A stretch of DNA of 20,803 nt from the NCBI GenBank assembly GCA_003223995.1, contig QHYA01000141.1, forward strand, positions 1 to 20,803. The letters run 5' to 3'. Below, one piece after another: positions 1 through 7,647 of this stretch (its first letter is position 1; every line of letters begins with the position of its first letter). Under the pieces are notes generated by a model. That model was not told the DNA's origin, made no database searches, and saw only the letters and a program-made list of their open reading frames with translations. Made by a program: the position numbers and the translations under genes. The DNA comes from Acidobacteriota bacterium. Its GTDB lineage: Bacteria; Acidobacteriota; Polarisedimenticolia; QHYA01.

Positions 1-890
1 TGCGTTTCAAACATTTGATTCAGCTCGCGCTCGCCGGGCAAACGCCAGCCTGCGCTGGCAACCTCTTGCCGGTAGCGCTCCAGCACCCACAGCCGCTGTT
101 CCACCGCGAAACGGAGCAAGAACGTTGACAAGTCGTAGCTGGCCGGTCCGACGGCCGCGTGATCCCAGTCAATGAGCCGGGCGTGAAGGCCGGCATCGCT
201 GGGAATGACGAAGACATTGATGGCCCACAGATCGCCGTGGAGCAGCGTCTCCGGTCCCCCCAGTTCGCTCAGCGCCTGTGCGCGCTGCGGCAACTCATCA
301 CGCAGTTTGTGCAGCCGCTCGAGAAGCCTATCGCGCACCCTTGCTCCGTTCAGCGCTTCGAGCGCGGCGATAGCATCGCGCACATTCGTGTCGTAGAAAT
401 GGATTCCGAGATCGCCGCCGTACAGCCGTACCTCCCCGAGCAACGCATGACCGGCAAAGCGCGTGTGCATCCGGGCGATCAACTCGACGGCGGCGCTCAC
501 GCGAGCGCGGTCGAACACGCGAGGATCGAGTTCGTGCTGACCCAAGTCCTCGTACACGTGCCACACGCACAGCCCACTGTGCGCGGCGGCGATCCCCAGC
601 AACGGCGGACCGCTCTCGTGCAAGCCGATCGCGGGCAACCAGCGGCGGGCGACCCAGCGGCTGCGCAGCTCGACTTCTGGCCTGAGCCGCTTCACAATGA
701 CCGATCGTGTTTCCCCGTCGATGACGAACCGCAGTCGGAACACGCGCTGTGAATGCGGTTGGAGCGCTTGCTGATCGATGAATCGGCTTTCGCACGCGCG
801 CCCTCCCAGCAAGTCCGCCAGAACCCCACGCAGCTCGATGACTCCGGGCTGGCCGCTGCCCTTCAGGACTTTGCGCAATCCTTCAATCAA
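1..890 (-). CDS. APH-family phosphotransferase, partial (C-terminus beyond left edge)
   Basis: This frame has no early ATG but is open from 890 to the window edge, about 296 residues. It carries the APH/choline-kinase catalytic motifs: HGDLWAIN (catalytic loop, HxDxxxxN) near 219-242 and LIDWDHAAVGPASYDLS (metal-binding Asp) just after it. The N-lobe contains SVIVKRL (probable ATP-binding Lys) and VWHVYEDLG (hinge-like). Family knowledge: these enzymes transfer phosphate from ATP to a hydroxyl on a small molecule. The substrate cannot be read from sequence. The start is inferred as TTG at 888-890, because a TGA closes the frame at about 905-903. That start overlaps the stop of the preceding kinase by 8 bases, which suggests translational coupling. 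No clear Shine-Dalgarno is visible. It is cytosolic, with no signal or membrane segment. The kinase call is firm; the exact start is not. Confidence 0.85.
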   Translation of the reverse strand, partial: MIEGLRKVLKGSGQPGVIELRGVLADLLGGRACESRFIDQQALQPHSQRVFRLRFVIDGETRSVIVKRLRPEVELRSRWVARRWLPAIGLHESGPPLLGIAAAHSGLCVWHVYEDLGQHELDPRVFDRARVSAAVELIARMHTRFAGHALLGEVRLYGGDLGIHFYDTNVRDAIAALEALNGARVRDRLLERLHKLRDELPQRAQALSELGGPETLLHGDLWAINVFVIPSDAGLHARLIDWDHAAVGPASYDLSTFLLRFAVEQRLWVLERYRQEVASAGWRLPGERELNQMFET

Positions 891-1413
891 GATCGGACCA
901 GTTCAATGCACGCAGCGCTGCGACCAGCCTGGTGTCGTAGACCCTCAGCGAGGCGATGGGTTTGGCCACCAGTTCGTAGCCTCCTAATCTCATCCCCAAT
1001 GTCGCCCAATACATTTCCTCCACCAACCGCAGGAGTGTGCCGCAGCCCGCGACACGCTTGATGGCCGGTAAGTCGAGGTGCGGATAGTTCGGTTTCATGA
1101 CAGAGCAATAGGCCTCGAGGTCGGGGCTGACAACATTGCCGACGGACTGTGCAAGATCGATCGCCGGCACCCCCCAGCCGGCGTACTCCCAGTCGAAGAC
1201 CAGCAGAGCGGCCTCATGCGCGCCGTTCTTGATGCGGACGTTCTTGCCGACGAAGTCGTCATGCACCAGTGTCGGCGGTATGACTTCACAGATTCTCTCG
1301 ATGTCGCTCCAGTGTGATTCGAGCAAGTCCCAGTGCGCCACGATTCCGGGCAGTTGGGCAGGCGCGCTTTCAGGCCGGCAGGCGGGAGGGCGAGGTGAAT
1401 TTTCCCCAGCCAA
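883..1413 (-). CDS. APH-family phosphotransferase, C-lobe portion, frame-separated from its N-lobe
   Basis: This frame encodes the C-lobe of an APH-like kinase: LVHDDFVGKN (HxDxxxxN catalytic loop) followed by LLVFDWEYAGWGVPAIDLAQ (metal-binding Asp and helix). It ends at 883. The matching N-lobe (KSEVYRL, VIAKR, LCWLFLEDAVGE, LGKIHLAL) lies upstream in the neighbouring frame, at the end of the ABC exporter ORF. The two frames overlap, and sensible kinase sequence changes frame between about 1380 and 1345 (LGKIHLALPPAGLKARLP on one side, QLPGIVAHWDLLESHW on the other). One missing base would explain this. The ATG at 1413 is therefore probably not a true start; its first 15 or so residues look like out-of-frame sequence. 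Either the gene is broken, the assembly has an indel, or the product is made as two pieces or by -1 frameshifting. Confidence 0.7.
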   Translation of the reverse strand: MAGENSPRPPACRPESAPAQLPGIVAHWDLLESHWSDIERICEVIPPTLVHDDFVGKNVRIKNGAHEAALLVFDWEYAGWGVPAIDLAQSVGNVVSPDLEAYCSVMKPNYPHLDLPAIKRVAGCGTLLRLVEEMYWATLGMRLGGYELVAKPIASLRVYDTRLVAALRALNWSDLD

Positions 1414-3548
1414 AAGCCCGCCAGCGCACGGTGTTCGGCCCGTTGGGGCGAATACGTCTCACCCACGGCATCTTCGAGGAACAGCCAGCAGAGGTCCGGT
1501 TCGGAGTCGTCCAGGGATCCATAGCAACGAAGAGCGGGCACCGGTACGCGGGGCAGGAATTCTTGGTAAATCATTCGCTCGACGTGGACGGTGGCCGCCC
1601 CGCACCTCTTGGCGATGACCGCGGCACCGTCCCGCCCCACGCCGTGCAGCCGGTAGACTTCGGACTTTCGTTTGCGCTTCAGCTCGTCGATCCGGCCCGG
1701 CTCGATCCTCGCCTCCTGAAACTCACACCACGCCCTCGCGGCCGGATGTTGCCGCAGTGCCTCCGGTGAGACCTCCTCGGTAAGCCTCTTGGACGTCGGC
1801 AAGAGAGATGGCGGCGAGTCGAAGGAGGCAATACAACGGTGTTCGAGACGCAGGATGGCCGCGCAGTATTTCAACGTGCTCGGCCGGTGCGTGATGAGGA
1901 AGGTCGTTCGGCCGCGCATCAGCCGCTCCATCGCCTCGACGATGGCCGCTTCGGTTTTCAGATCCACGGCGCTCGTCGGTTCATCCAGAATCAGGATCGG
2001 CGCATCCTTCAGAAAGGCGCGCGCGACCGAAATCCGCTGGCGCTCGCCCCCCGACAACCGCATGCCACGCTCACCGACCGGCGTCGCATAGCCCTTGGGC
2101 AGATTGCTGATGAATTCATGGACGTTGGCGGCTTTCGCTGCGGCGACGATCTCCGCCTCGCACGCCTCGGGCCGCGCGTAGGCAATGTTTTCCGCGATGC
2201 TTGTGGAAAACAGCACCGGCTCCTGCAGGACGATGGCGAACTGGTTTCGTAAATCCGACAGCTTGTAAGCCCGCAAGTCCACGCCGTCGAGAAGGATCCC
2301 GCCGGCGGTCGGATCGTAGAAGCGCGTCAGCAGGTTCACCAACGTCGTCTTGCCCGCGCCAGTCGTGCCCGTGATGCCTAGACACATGCCCGGTTCGATT
2401 TCAAATGAGATGTCGCGCAGGACCGGGTCCTCCTGCTCGTAGGCGAACGAAACGTTGCAGAACCTCATCGCCCCCGCCGCGCGCCCCAGCGGCCTGGCGT
2501 TCGGGCGCTCCGCGACATCGGGCGCTTCGTCGAGAAGCGCAAAGGCGCGCTCCGCGCCCACCAAATATGTCTGCAGGCTCGCAGCCTTCCTGCTCATCGT
2601 CTTCAGCGGGGTGTAGAGGTGTGTGATGTAGCCCATCACCAGCAGCAGGCTGCCAAGAGTCAGCGTGCCCGCCTGGATGCTGCGCACGCCGATGAAGAGC
2701 ACACCTGCCGTGCCCAGGCCGGTGATAGCCGCCACCAGCAGGCCATAGCTGCCTTCCATGACCGCCTTCCGGAGGCGCTGGCGCATCCCTTCGGTGGATT
2801 GCTGGACGAACCGGTTCTCCTCCCGTTTCTCCTGGCCGAATGCCTTGACGACGCGGGCCGCCGCGAACACTTCGTGCACTACCGCCATCGCCGCGCGTTC
2901 GCGTCTTCTGGCTTTGCGCGACCGACGACGCAAGCGCGGCCGGTAGATGCGCGAGACCGCGAACAACGCCGGCGAGATCGTCAGCGCAACCAACGCCAGC
3001 CGCCGGTCGATCCGCATCGTGACGTAGATCATCGACGCGAACGTCAGCGCCGAGCTGATGAACGGGACGATCCCTTCCACCGCTATGTATTGGATCGAAG
3101 CGGCGTCGTACTGAATGCGATACAGTGAATCAGCCGTGCCCTTGCGGTCATGGTACGAGAGCGACAGCCGTTGCGCGTGGTGAAACAACTGTGCCCGAAA
3201 CCCGCGCAGCAGCTTCTCGCCTGTGTACGTCGCCAGCAACGAATTCGAGGAATCCCGAAGCTGCGTCAACACCGCCACTGTCAACATGACCCCCAGCGCC
3301 AGCGTCAGCATCATGCCGGGTGAGCGTGCGAACCCCGACGGCAGCACCTCATCAAGCACTCGGGGCAGGGGACGCGAGCCGAGCACACTATCCACGACGA
3401 TCTTCAGCGGCAACGGCGTCAGTAGCGCCAGTGGCACCGCCAACAGGCTTAGCCCGAAAATCGCCGCGAGGTTCGGCCAATAGGGGCACACCGCTTGCGC
3501 GATTCGGCGGTACAGGGCCGCCTCTCGCTTCGCGGTGCTGCTCGTCAT
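1095..3548 (-). CDS. ABC exporter (fused TMD-NBD) running into an APH-like kinase N-lobe
   Basis: The ORF is 817 codons, longer than the usual 570-600 of a type-I ABC exporter half-transporter. Residues about 1-330 form the six-helix transmembrane domain, with helices rich in Leu/Val/Ala. Residues about 350-570 are the nucleotide-binding domain: Walker A GTTGAGKTT near 391, signature LSGGERQR near 495, Walker B ILILDEPTSAVD near 515, and H-loop ITHR near 550. From about residue 590 the sequence becomes the N-lobe of an APH-like kinase (KSEVYRL, VIAKR, LCWLFLEDAV, LGKIHLAL). It then loses sense after about residue 725, where the frame shifts and the C-lobe continues in another frame. The head is thus an MsbA/lipid- or glycan-exporter-like unit that dimerises. 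The fused kinase suggests coupling of export with phosphorylation, but substrate and direction are unknown. It starts 68 bases after the glycosyltransferase stop. Confidence 0.85.
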   Translation of the reverse strand: MTSSTAKREAALYRRIAQAVCPYWPNLAAIFGLSLLAVPLALLTPLPLKIVVDSVLGSRPLPRVLDEVLPSGFARSPGMMLTLALGVMLTVAVLTQLRDSSNSLLATYTGEKLLRGFRAQLFHHAQRLSLSYHDRKGTADSLYRIQYDAASIQYIAVEGIVPFISSALTFASMIYVTMRIDRRLALVALTISPALFAVSRIYRPRLRRRSRKARRRERAAMAVVHEVFAAARVVKAFGQEKREENRFVQQSTEGMRQRLRKAVMEGSYGLLVAAITGLGTAGVLFIGVRSIQAGTLTLGSLLLVMGYITHLYTPLKTMSRKAASLQTYLVGAERAFALLDEAPDVAERPNARPLGRAAGAMRFCNVSFAYEQEDPVLRDISFEIEPGMCLGITGTTGAGKTTLVNLLTRFYDPTAGGILLDGVDLRAYKLSDLRNQFAIVLQEPVLFSTSIAENIAYARPEACEAEIVAAAKAANVHEFISNLPKGYATPVGERGMRLSGGERQRISVARAFLKDAPILILDEPTSAVDLKTEAAIVEAMERLMRGRTTFLITHRPSTLKYCAAILRLEHRCIASFDSPPSLLPTSKRLTEEVSPEALRQHPAARAWCEFQEARIEPGRIDELKRKRKSEVYRLHGVGRDGAAVIAKRCGAATVHVERMIYQEFLPRVPVPALRCYGSLDDSEPDLCWLFLEDAVGETYSPQRAEHRALAGFWLGKIHLALPPAGLKARLPNCPESWRTGTCSNHTGATSRESVKSYRRHWCMTTSSARTSASRTARMRPLCWSSTGSTPAGGCRRSILHSPSAMLSAPTSRPIALS
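1345..1380 (-). other. Probable one-base frameshift within the kinase domain
   Basis: Reading the minus strand, kinase-like residues GLKARLP occur in the ABC-exporter frame and QLPGIVAHWD in the frame one base back, using the same stretch of DNA. A single-base deletion relative to the ancestral gene joins them into one complete N-lobe plus C-lobe. I see no classical slippery heptamer here, so a sequencing or assembly indel or a real mutation is more likely than programmed frameshifting. Confidence 0.6.
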
Positions 3549-3616
3549 GCTTTCACGTCCTAGGCGCCAAGTCTTTCCCCGCCCAACTGCGCGAAGTCAG
3601 AAAGGCCGCTGCACTT

Positions 3617-4804
3617 TCATCGATCCACTTGTCTCAACCTCATCGGGCTCATCGTCAGCGCATCGTTCAGGACCTTTTCCAAGACCCTCTTTGCGTCGAA
3701 AAATGTCTCGGCGATCTCCCGCGCCGCCCGGCAATGGTTCTCGTAATCGTGGTTGATGAGCTCGAATGCCTCGACAGCTTCCTTCAGTGTCGAAAAGCGA
3801 AACAGGCCCTCCCCGTTCGGAAGGAAGGAACTTGGCCCGGTGTTCTGTACGACCGCCGGCTTGCCGCTGGCGAGGTAACACAGCGTGCGGTCGCCGATCC
3901 AAGCGTTTTGGAACCTGATGCAGGAGCGCTTCGCGCAACTGAATTCACCCCGTGATTGCTGGATGTAGGATTGATACGCCTCAGGCGTGCCCGCGACCTC
4001 ACGGGAAAGGCGGATCCGCCAGTCTCGCTTCTCCAGATCGCGCCGTTCCGAGGCGTCTCTCTCCGTTCGCAGGAACAGCGCGACCTCGAGAGGCTGACTG
4101 GTGAGCCGCGCAAGCTCCGCGAATTCCAGGAAAGCGACGCGTTTTGTGTTCTCGTAGATCTCCTTGTCGTCGACAACCCAATCGTCCCCGTCCCAGCAGG
4201 AAACGGTCGTAAATGCCTCCGCGCGCGGGTCGAAGGTGTACGGCCATCGTTCCAAGCACACGGGCGGACGAATGCCAATCCAATTCAAGCCACAGTCGGG
4301 AAAGAGAGCGGTCGCCGTGCCGACAGTCTCCCCGGTGGTGAAGTAGAAATCATGGCGAGGCACCGAGAGCTGCCCGCGACTGATCCAGAATTGAAGCAAT
4401 CCTGGGTCGATGTCCACCAGTGCGGTGCACCGGAATCGAGCCAGTAAACCGGGAGCGATCGCGTAGTGAAAGTTCAGCAACAGGTCGGCGCTCTCGAGAA
4501 TCGCATTGGCGTCTGCGGCGCTCATGCCAACGATTTCTCGCGGCAAGCCGGCCTCGCATTCCTGGGCCTTGCTCGAATAGAGAATGGTTTTTCCGCCCAG
4601 CCCGAACCGCTCCATTCGCGCCAGGAACGAGGAAAGCGAAACGGCGTCCCCCTCAGGATCCCCGATGCCGCGGAAATGCTCCAGCCAGTAAACATCGCAT
4701 CCCGCCTGACGCAGTCCTTCCACGTATTGCATGTAAGCCCAGAAATGCCCCCCGCCTTCGGCGAAATTCACGACGTTGAACGGACTGATGACGACCGTGG
4801 GCAT
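3617..4804 (-). CDS. Glycosyltransferase, CgeB-like C-terminal domain (GT4/GT1-like)
   Basis: A 395-residue soluble protein. The start MPTVVISPFNVVNFAEGGGHF looks like the N-terminal Rossmann strand and Gly-rich turn of a GT-B glycosyltransferase. WAYMQYVEGLRQAGCDVYWLE fits the following helix and strand. The C-terminal part, with PAVVQNTGPSSFLPNGEGLF and then STLKEAVEAFELI and NHCRAAREIAETFF, matches the nucleotide-sugar-binding half seen in CgeB/Glyco_trans_1_2 proteins (Glu in the acceptor loop, then helices ending in the AREIAETFFDA motif). It probably transfers a sugar from an activated donor to an acceptor of unknown identity. It is the second ORF of the minus-strand block; the exporter and two kinases follow. 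No membrane segments are seen. The start at 4804 is the first ATG of the frame that gives the expected beta-strand. Confidence 0.75.
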   Translation of the reverse strand: MPTVVISPFNVVNFAEGGGHFWAYMQYVEGLRQAGCDVYWLEHFRGIGDPEGDAVSLSSFLARMERFGLGGKTILYSSKAQECEAGLPREIVGMSAADANAILESADLLLNFHYAIAPGLLARFRCTALVDIDPGLLQFWISRGQLSVPRHDFYFTTGETVGTATALFPDCGLNWIGIRPPVCLERWPYTFDPRAEAFTTVSCWDGDDWVVDDKEIYENTKRVAFLEFAELARLTSQPLEVALFLRTERDASERRDLEKRDWRIRLSREVAGTPEAYQSYIQQSRGEFSCAKRSCIRFQNAWIGDRTLCYLASGKPAVVQNTGPSSFLPNGEGLFRFSTLKEAVEAFELINHDYENHCRAAREIAETFFDAKRVLEKVLNDALTMSPMRLRQVDR

Positions 4805-4813
4805 GGACGTTCA

Positions 4814-4918
4814 CTAACCGCGCGCCAGGAAGCCTTCCTTGCTCTCCCACTCGGCATTCTGTCCGTGCGCGATCGCCACGATGCGAACTCGATACGTTTC
4901 CAGGATGCGGTGGCTCAT
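4814..4918 (-). CDS. Possible 34-residue ORF upstream of the glycosyltransferase
   Basis: ATG at 4918-4916 opens a 34-codon frame ending in TAG at 4816-4814, nine bases before the glycosyltransferase ATG. The product has a plausible beta-strand (YRVRIVAIAHG) and a charged tail (NAEWESKEGFLARG). I do not recognise it. It could be a short leader, a small protein, or the remnant of a truncated gene. There is no good Shine-Dalgarno. Its position directly ahead of the operon and its sensible codon choice are the only support. Confidence 0.25.
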   Translation of the reverse strand: MSHRILETYRVRIVAIAHGQNAEWESKEGFLARG

Positions 4919-5057
4919 ACAAACTATTTACGGACATTCACCTGTTGTTACAATGCAGATCGCGCCATCAGTGTGATTGTGTGTATGATGGCGTGTGATT
5001 GATACTCCAAAGAAGGGATGAGCAGAAATACCTGCAGGACTCAAAAAGAACGTGATA

Positions 5058-5072
5058 ATGAGCAGTGCTCAT
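5058..5072. repeat. Short inverted repeat, possible operator or hairpin
   Basis: ATGAGC and GCTCAT are separated by three bases (AGT) in an AT-richer intergenic region. This could be a binding site for a dimeric regulator or a small hairpin. The short length means chance occurrence is possible. Confidence 0.25.
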
Positions 5073-5179
5073 GATTGGAGCCAGAACGGGATTGCACGAG
5101 GCTCCGCGAGTGCGGATGCGTGGCGAGCAACCAGTGTCGGCAGGTCACCGAGGGGGCGCTACGACCGCTTCCCACGGGG

Positions 5180-5199
5180 AGAGGCTGGATGGAGCCTCT
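5180..5199 (-). terminator. Hairpin downstream of the ABC-2 permease gene
   Basis: AGAGGCT and AGCCTCT form a perfect 7-bp stem around the 6-base loop ggatgg, 25 bases past the permease stop. There is no T-run after it on the minus strand, so it is either a weak intrinsic terminator or a 3'-end stabilising hairpin. Confidence 0.4.
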
Positions 5200-5224
5200 G
5201 CCCTTCCCCTACGAAATGTTCGAG

Positions 5225-6016
5225 TCAGACCCTCGGAGCGATGTCGCGCCGGCTGAAGGCCAGCGAGCCGAGGAACAGGAGCAGGGCCGTCCAGGCGAGC
5301 CGATAGGCGATAACTTCGACAATGGGCCCGGCGTGCGAGGAAGCGCCGGTGAGCGCGTCGCCGACGATCCTTTCTTGACCCCAGGGAAGAGGAAGCAAGA
5401 CACCCACGGTGTCAAGCATCCAGGCCCCGATCCGGATCTCCTGATGGAAAGCGAGGTTTCCAGCGATCACCCCCAGCAAGCCGGCGAGGATCGCGTACGT
5501 CGGGGTGAGCACCGTCCCGAGGGCCGCAAGGGACGCCAGGGCGAGCCACGCCCCGCTCACGACTGCCAGAGCTCCGAGAAGGTGCAGCGGGTCCAATCGG
5601 CCCTCGAGCCAGGAGGCGGTTCCGATCAGAAACGCCGACCGGGGGATCTCGAGTCCGACAAGCAACAGCGCCGAGACGCTCCATCCGGCGAGGAAGACCT
5701 TACCGCGCGAGACGGGGCGCGCCAGGACTCCGAAAAGCGTGCCGGCCTTGATGTCCCCCGCGATCTGGTTCGCACCGAGAGCGAAGCCGAGCGCGACCAT
5801 CAGGAAATCGAACGATGACGTGTAGTTCCACCCGTAAAGCCGCAGCTTGGCGGCCCGGGTCGCCGTGTCGGCCCCTGAGGCGAACACGTTGAAACTGGCG
5901 GCCGGGCCCGCGACGGCGAGGACCGTCACGGCCAGCAGACCGCCGATGATCGCCGTGCGGTCCGAGAGGGCGCGCCACAGACCGCGGGCGACGAGCGCGC
6001 CGAAGGAACCCTTCAC
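5225..6016 (-). CDS. ABC-2 type transporter permease
   Basis: 263 residues from a GTG start (VKGSFGALVARGLWRAL) that overlaps the stop of the ATPase gene as GTGA, so the two are translationally coupled. The longer open frame upstream overlaps the ATPase and is Arg-rich nonsense. The protein has about six hydrophobic helices. The segment GANQIAGDIKAGTLFGVLARPVSRGKVF matches the cytoplasmic elbow of ABC-2/NosY-type permeases (I-E/K-G-T-L--L-A-P-xSR). It pairs with the adjacent ATPase to form a transporter of unknown substrate in the inner membrane. It is the last gene of the five-gene operon starting with the selenoprotein; a hairpin follows. Confidence 0.85.
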   Translation of the reverse strand: MKGSFGALVARGLWRALSDRTAIIGGLLAVTVLAVAGPAASFNVFASGADTATRAAKLRLYGWNYTSSFDFLMVALGFALGANQIAGDIKAGTLFGVLARPVSRGKVFLAGWSVSALLLVGLEIPRSAFLIGTASWLEGRLDPLHLLGALAVVSGAWLALASLAALGTVLTPTYAILAGLLGVIAGNLAFHQEIRIGAWMLDTVGVLLPLPWGQERIVGDALTGASSHAGPIVEVIAYRLAWTALLLFLGSLAFSRRDIAPRV

Positions 6017-7005
6017 GAAGCCTCTCCTTCCCCCTCGCTTCGCGCACCCAGGTCGGTCCCCTTTGTGACCTTCGTCGCCGTCAGCTCCAGGAAGATCTCC
6101 TCGAGTCCGGCCCTTTGCGGAGTGACGGAGACGATGTCTGCGCCCCCGGCGGCGAGAAGCGCGAGAGCCGCGTTCTTCGCGGAGGTGTCCGCGGTCCGGA
6201 GAATGCTGAGGTCGGGTTCTCCCGGCACGGTCTCGCGGGACAGACCGAGCGGCGCGAGGTCCGGGTCGAAACGAGCGGGGTCGTCGTCCCGAAAGACGAC
6301 GGCCCCCGCCCGGGCTTCGCCGAGCTCGGCGATCGGACCCTCCGCGACCTTGCGGCCGCGATCGAGGATGAGGACGCGGTCGGCCACCTCCTCGACATCC
6401 GCGAGGATATGCGAGGAAAGAAGGGTCGTCTTCCCGCGCTCGCGCCGCGCGCACAGGACCATCCGAGTCGAGTGTCTGGTCGCAGGGTCCATGCCCGACA
6501 TCGGCTCGTCGAGTATCAGCAGGTCTGGATCGCCGAGAAGGGCTTGGGCCAGCCCGATCCTTTGCATCATCCCCTTGGAGTAGGTCCCGATGCGCCGGGA
6601 AGCCGCCTCTTCCATGCCCACGGCCTCGAGTGCATCGCGGACCCTCTCATCGCGTCCCTCCACCGGGCGATCCGAAAGGGCGTCGAAGCGGCGGAGCAGG
6701 CCGCGTCCGGTGGCGAATCTGTCGAAAGCGAACACCTCCGGGAGGAAACCGAGGAAGCGGCGGGCTTCCGGCTCCTGGGGTGAGCGACCGGCGACCAGGG
6801 CACGCCCCCGCGACGGCCTCAGAAACCCGACAAGAACGTGCAAGGTCGTGGACTTCCCTGCCCCGTTAGGCCCGAGGAAGCCAAAGATCTCCCCTTCCTG
6901 GATGGTGAAGCTGACCGACTCCAGCGCACTCTTTTTCCTCATGAGGAACCCCTCGCGAAAGTCCTTGCCGAGCTGGTCGGCGATGACCGGAGCAGTCGCG
7001 CTCAT
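6013..7005 (-). CDS. ABC transporter ATP-binding protein (ABC-2/NosF/DrrA type)
   Basis: 330 residues. Walker A GPNGAGKST is at 45-53, signature YSKGMMQR at 142-149 (SKGM in place of SGGQ, typical of ABC-2 ATPases), Walker B LLILDEP at 162-168, D-loop SGMDP at 170-174, and an H-loop SSHILADVEE follows. The last 90 or so residues form the extra C-terminal domain common in this family. The ATG at 7005 overlaps the stop of the TlpA-like gene as ATGA, and its own stop overlaps the permease start, so the three genes are translationally coupled. It powers the neighbouring permease. Substrate unknown. Confidence 0.92.
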   Translation of the reverse strand: MSATAPVIADQLGKDFREGFLMRKKSALESVSFTIQEGEIFGFLGPNGAGKSTTLHVLVGFLRPSRGRALVAGRSPQEPEARRFLGFLPEVFAFDRFATGRGLLRRFDALSDRPVEGRDERVRDALEAVGMEEAASRRIGTYSKGMMQRIGLAQALLGDPDLLILDEPMSGMDPATRHSTRMVLCARRERGKTTLLSSHILADVEEVADRVLILDRGRKVAEGPIAELGEARAGAVVFRDDDPARFDPDLAPLGLSRETVPGEPDLSILRTADTSAKNAALALLAAGGADIVSVTPQRAGLEEIFLELTATKVTKGTDLGARSEGEGEAS

Positions 7006-7604
7006 GGTGAGGGCCTGGGCTTTCCGGGGATCCCCGGGGGAGCTGCCATCCGAAACCGGTTGAGGTTCGCCTGAAGCCGGTAGGAAAAATCAGGTGAGTA
7101 GCCGACGGCGGCGTCCAGGACTTTCCCCTCAGGATCCAGGAGAAAATTGGTGGGAAAGGCTGTCACTTTCCAGCGGTCCGCGATCGAGCCGTCCTCATCG
7201 AAAAGGAATATCACCTGTTTGAACCGCGCGTCGCGAACAATGCTCCTGACTTCCTGTGGTTCTTCCTTGAAGTTCACAGCCAGATACACCAGTTCGTGCT
7301 TCCGAGATCGGTCCGAGTTCCAGGACTGGGCAAAGCTCGCCAGATCCGGCATCTCCGCCCGGCACGGTCCGCACCAGGACGCCCAGAAGGACACCAGGAC
7401 AAGACGGCCCTTGTAGTCGGAGACCCTGCGCAGGACCTGGCGAGAGTCAGGAGCGGTCAGCTCTGGAGCGAGCTGTCCGGCTCCAAGCACCGGGGGATTC
7501 GAAACGGCCAGCAAACGACGGACCTCCCGGAACTGGAGCCATCCCACGAGGAGCAGGAGTGTGCCCGCCGCAGCCGGCACCAGGAAGGGACGGTCGAACC
7601 GCAC
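7002..7604 (-). CDS. TlpA-like membrane-anchored thioredoxin
   Basis: 200 residues from a GTG start, preceded by an AAGGGA-type ribosome site. Residues about 8-24 are one hydrophobic helix that anchors the protein to the inner membrane. After a short linker comes a TlpA/AhpC-TSA-like thioredoxin fold with the redox motif WCGPC (Cys78, Cys81) following LVSFWAS. The cis-Pro loop AFPTNF is followed by LLDPEG. Family members act in the periplasm as disulfide reductases, for example in cytochrome c maturation or repair of oxidised proteins. The gene lies between a pyroglutamyl-peptidase-like gene and an ABC-2 transporter, and its stop overlaps the ATPase start. In the same operon as a selenocysteine protein it suggests a redox theme. 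Confidence 0.9.
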   Translation of the reverse strand: MRFDRPFLVPAAAGTLLLLVGWLQFREVRRLLAVSNPPVLGAGQLAPELTAPDSRQVLRRVSDYKGRLVLVSFWASWCGPCRAEMPDLASFAQSWNSDRSRKHELVYLAVNFKEEPQEVRSIVRDARFKQVIFLFDEDGSIADRWKVTAFPTNFLLDPEGKVLDAAVGYSPDFSYRLQANLNRFRMAAPPGIPGKPRPSP

Positions 7605-7647
7605 TGCAGCTTCTTCCCTTCAGAGAGTCCTGGCGAGCTCCTCTGCT

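Larger units (their letters stand above)
4919..5224. other. Intergenic region between the kinase/exporter block and the ABC-2 operon
   Basis: About 306 bases with no convincing gene on either strand. The part around 4919-5070 is noticeably richer in A and T than the flanks, contains repeated gtgtgatt words (about 4971-5000), and may hold the promoter of the leftward block. A hexamer inverted repeat (ATGAGC/GCTCAT) sits at 5058-5072 and a hairpin at 5180-5199. I see no tRNA or transposon end. Confidence 0.5.

Noticed and set aside
159..752. 197-codon plus-strand open frame
   Set aside because: It is antisense to the second kinase, whose catalytic motifs are unmistakable on the minus strand.
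883..1413. Interpreting the 1413 ATG as a true start of a separate kinase
   Set aside because: A kinase beginning there would lack its whole N-lobe, which exists directly upstream in the neighbouring frame; a frame change is simpler.
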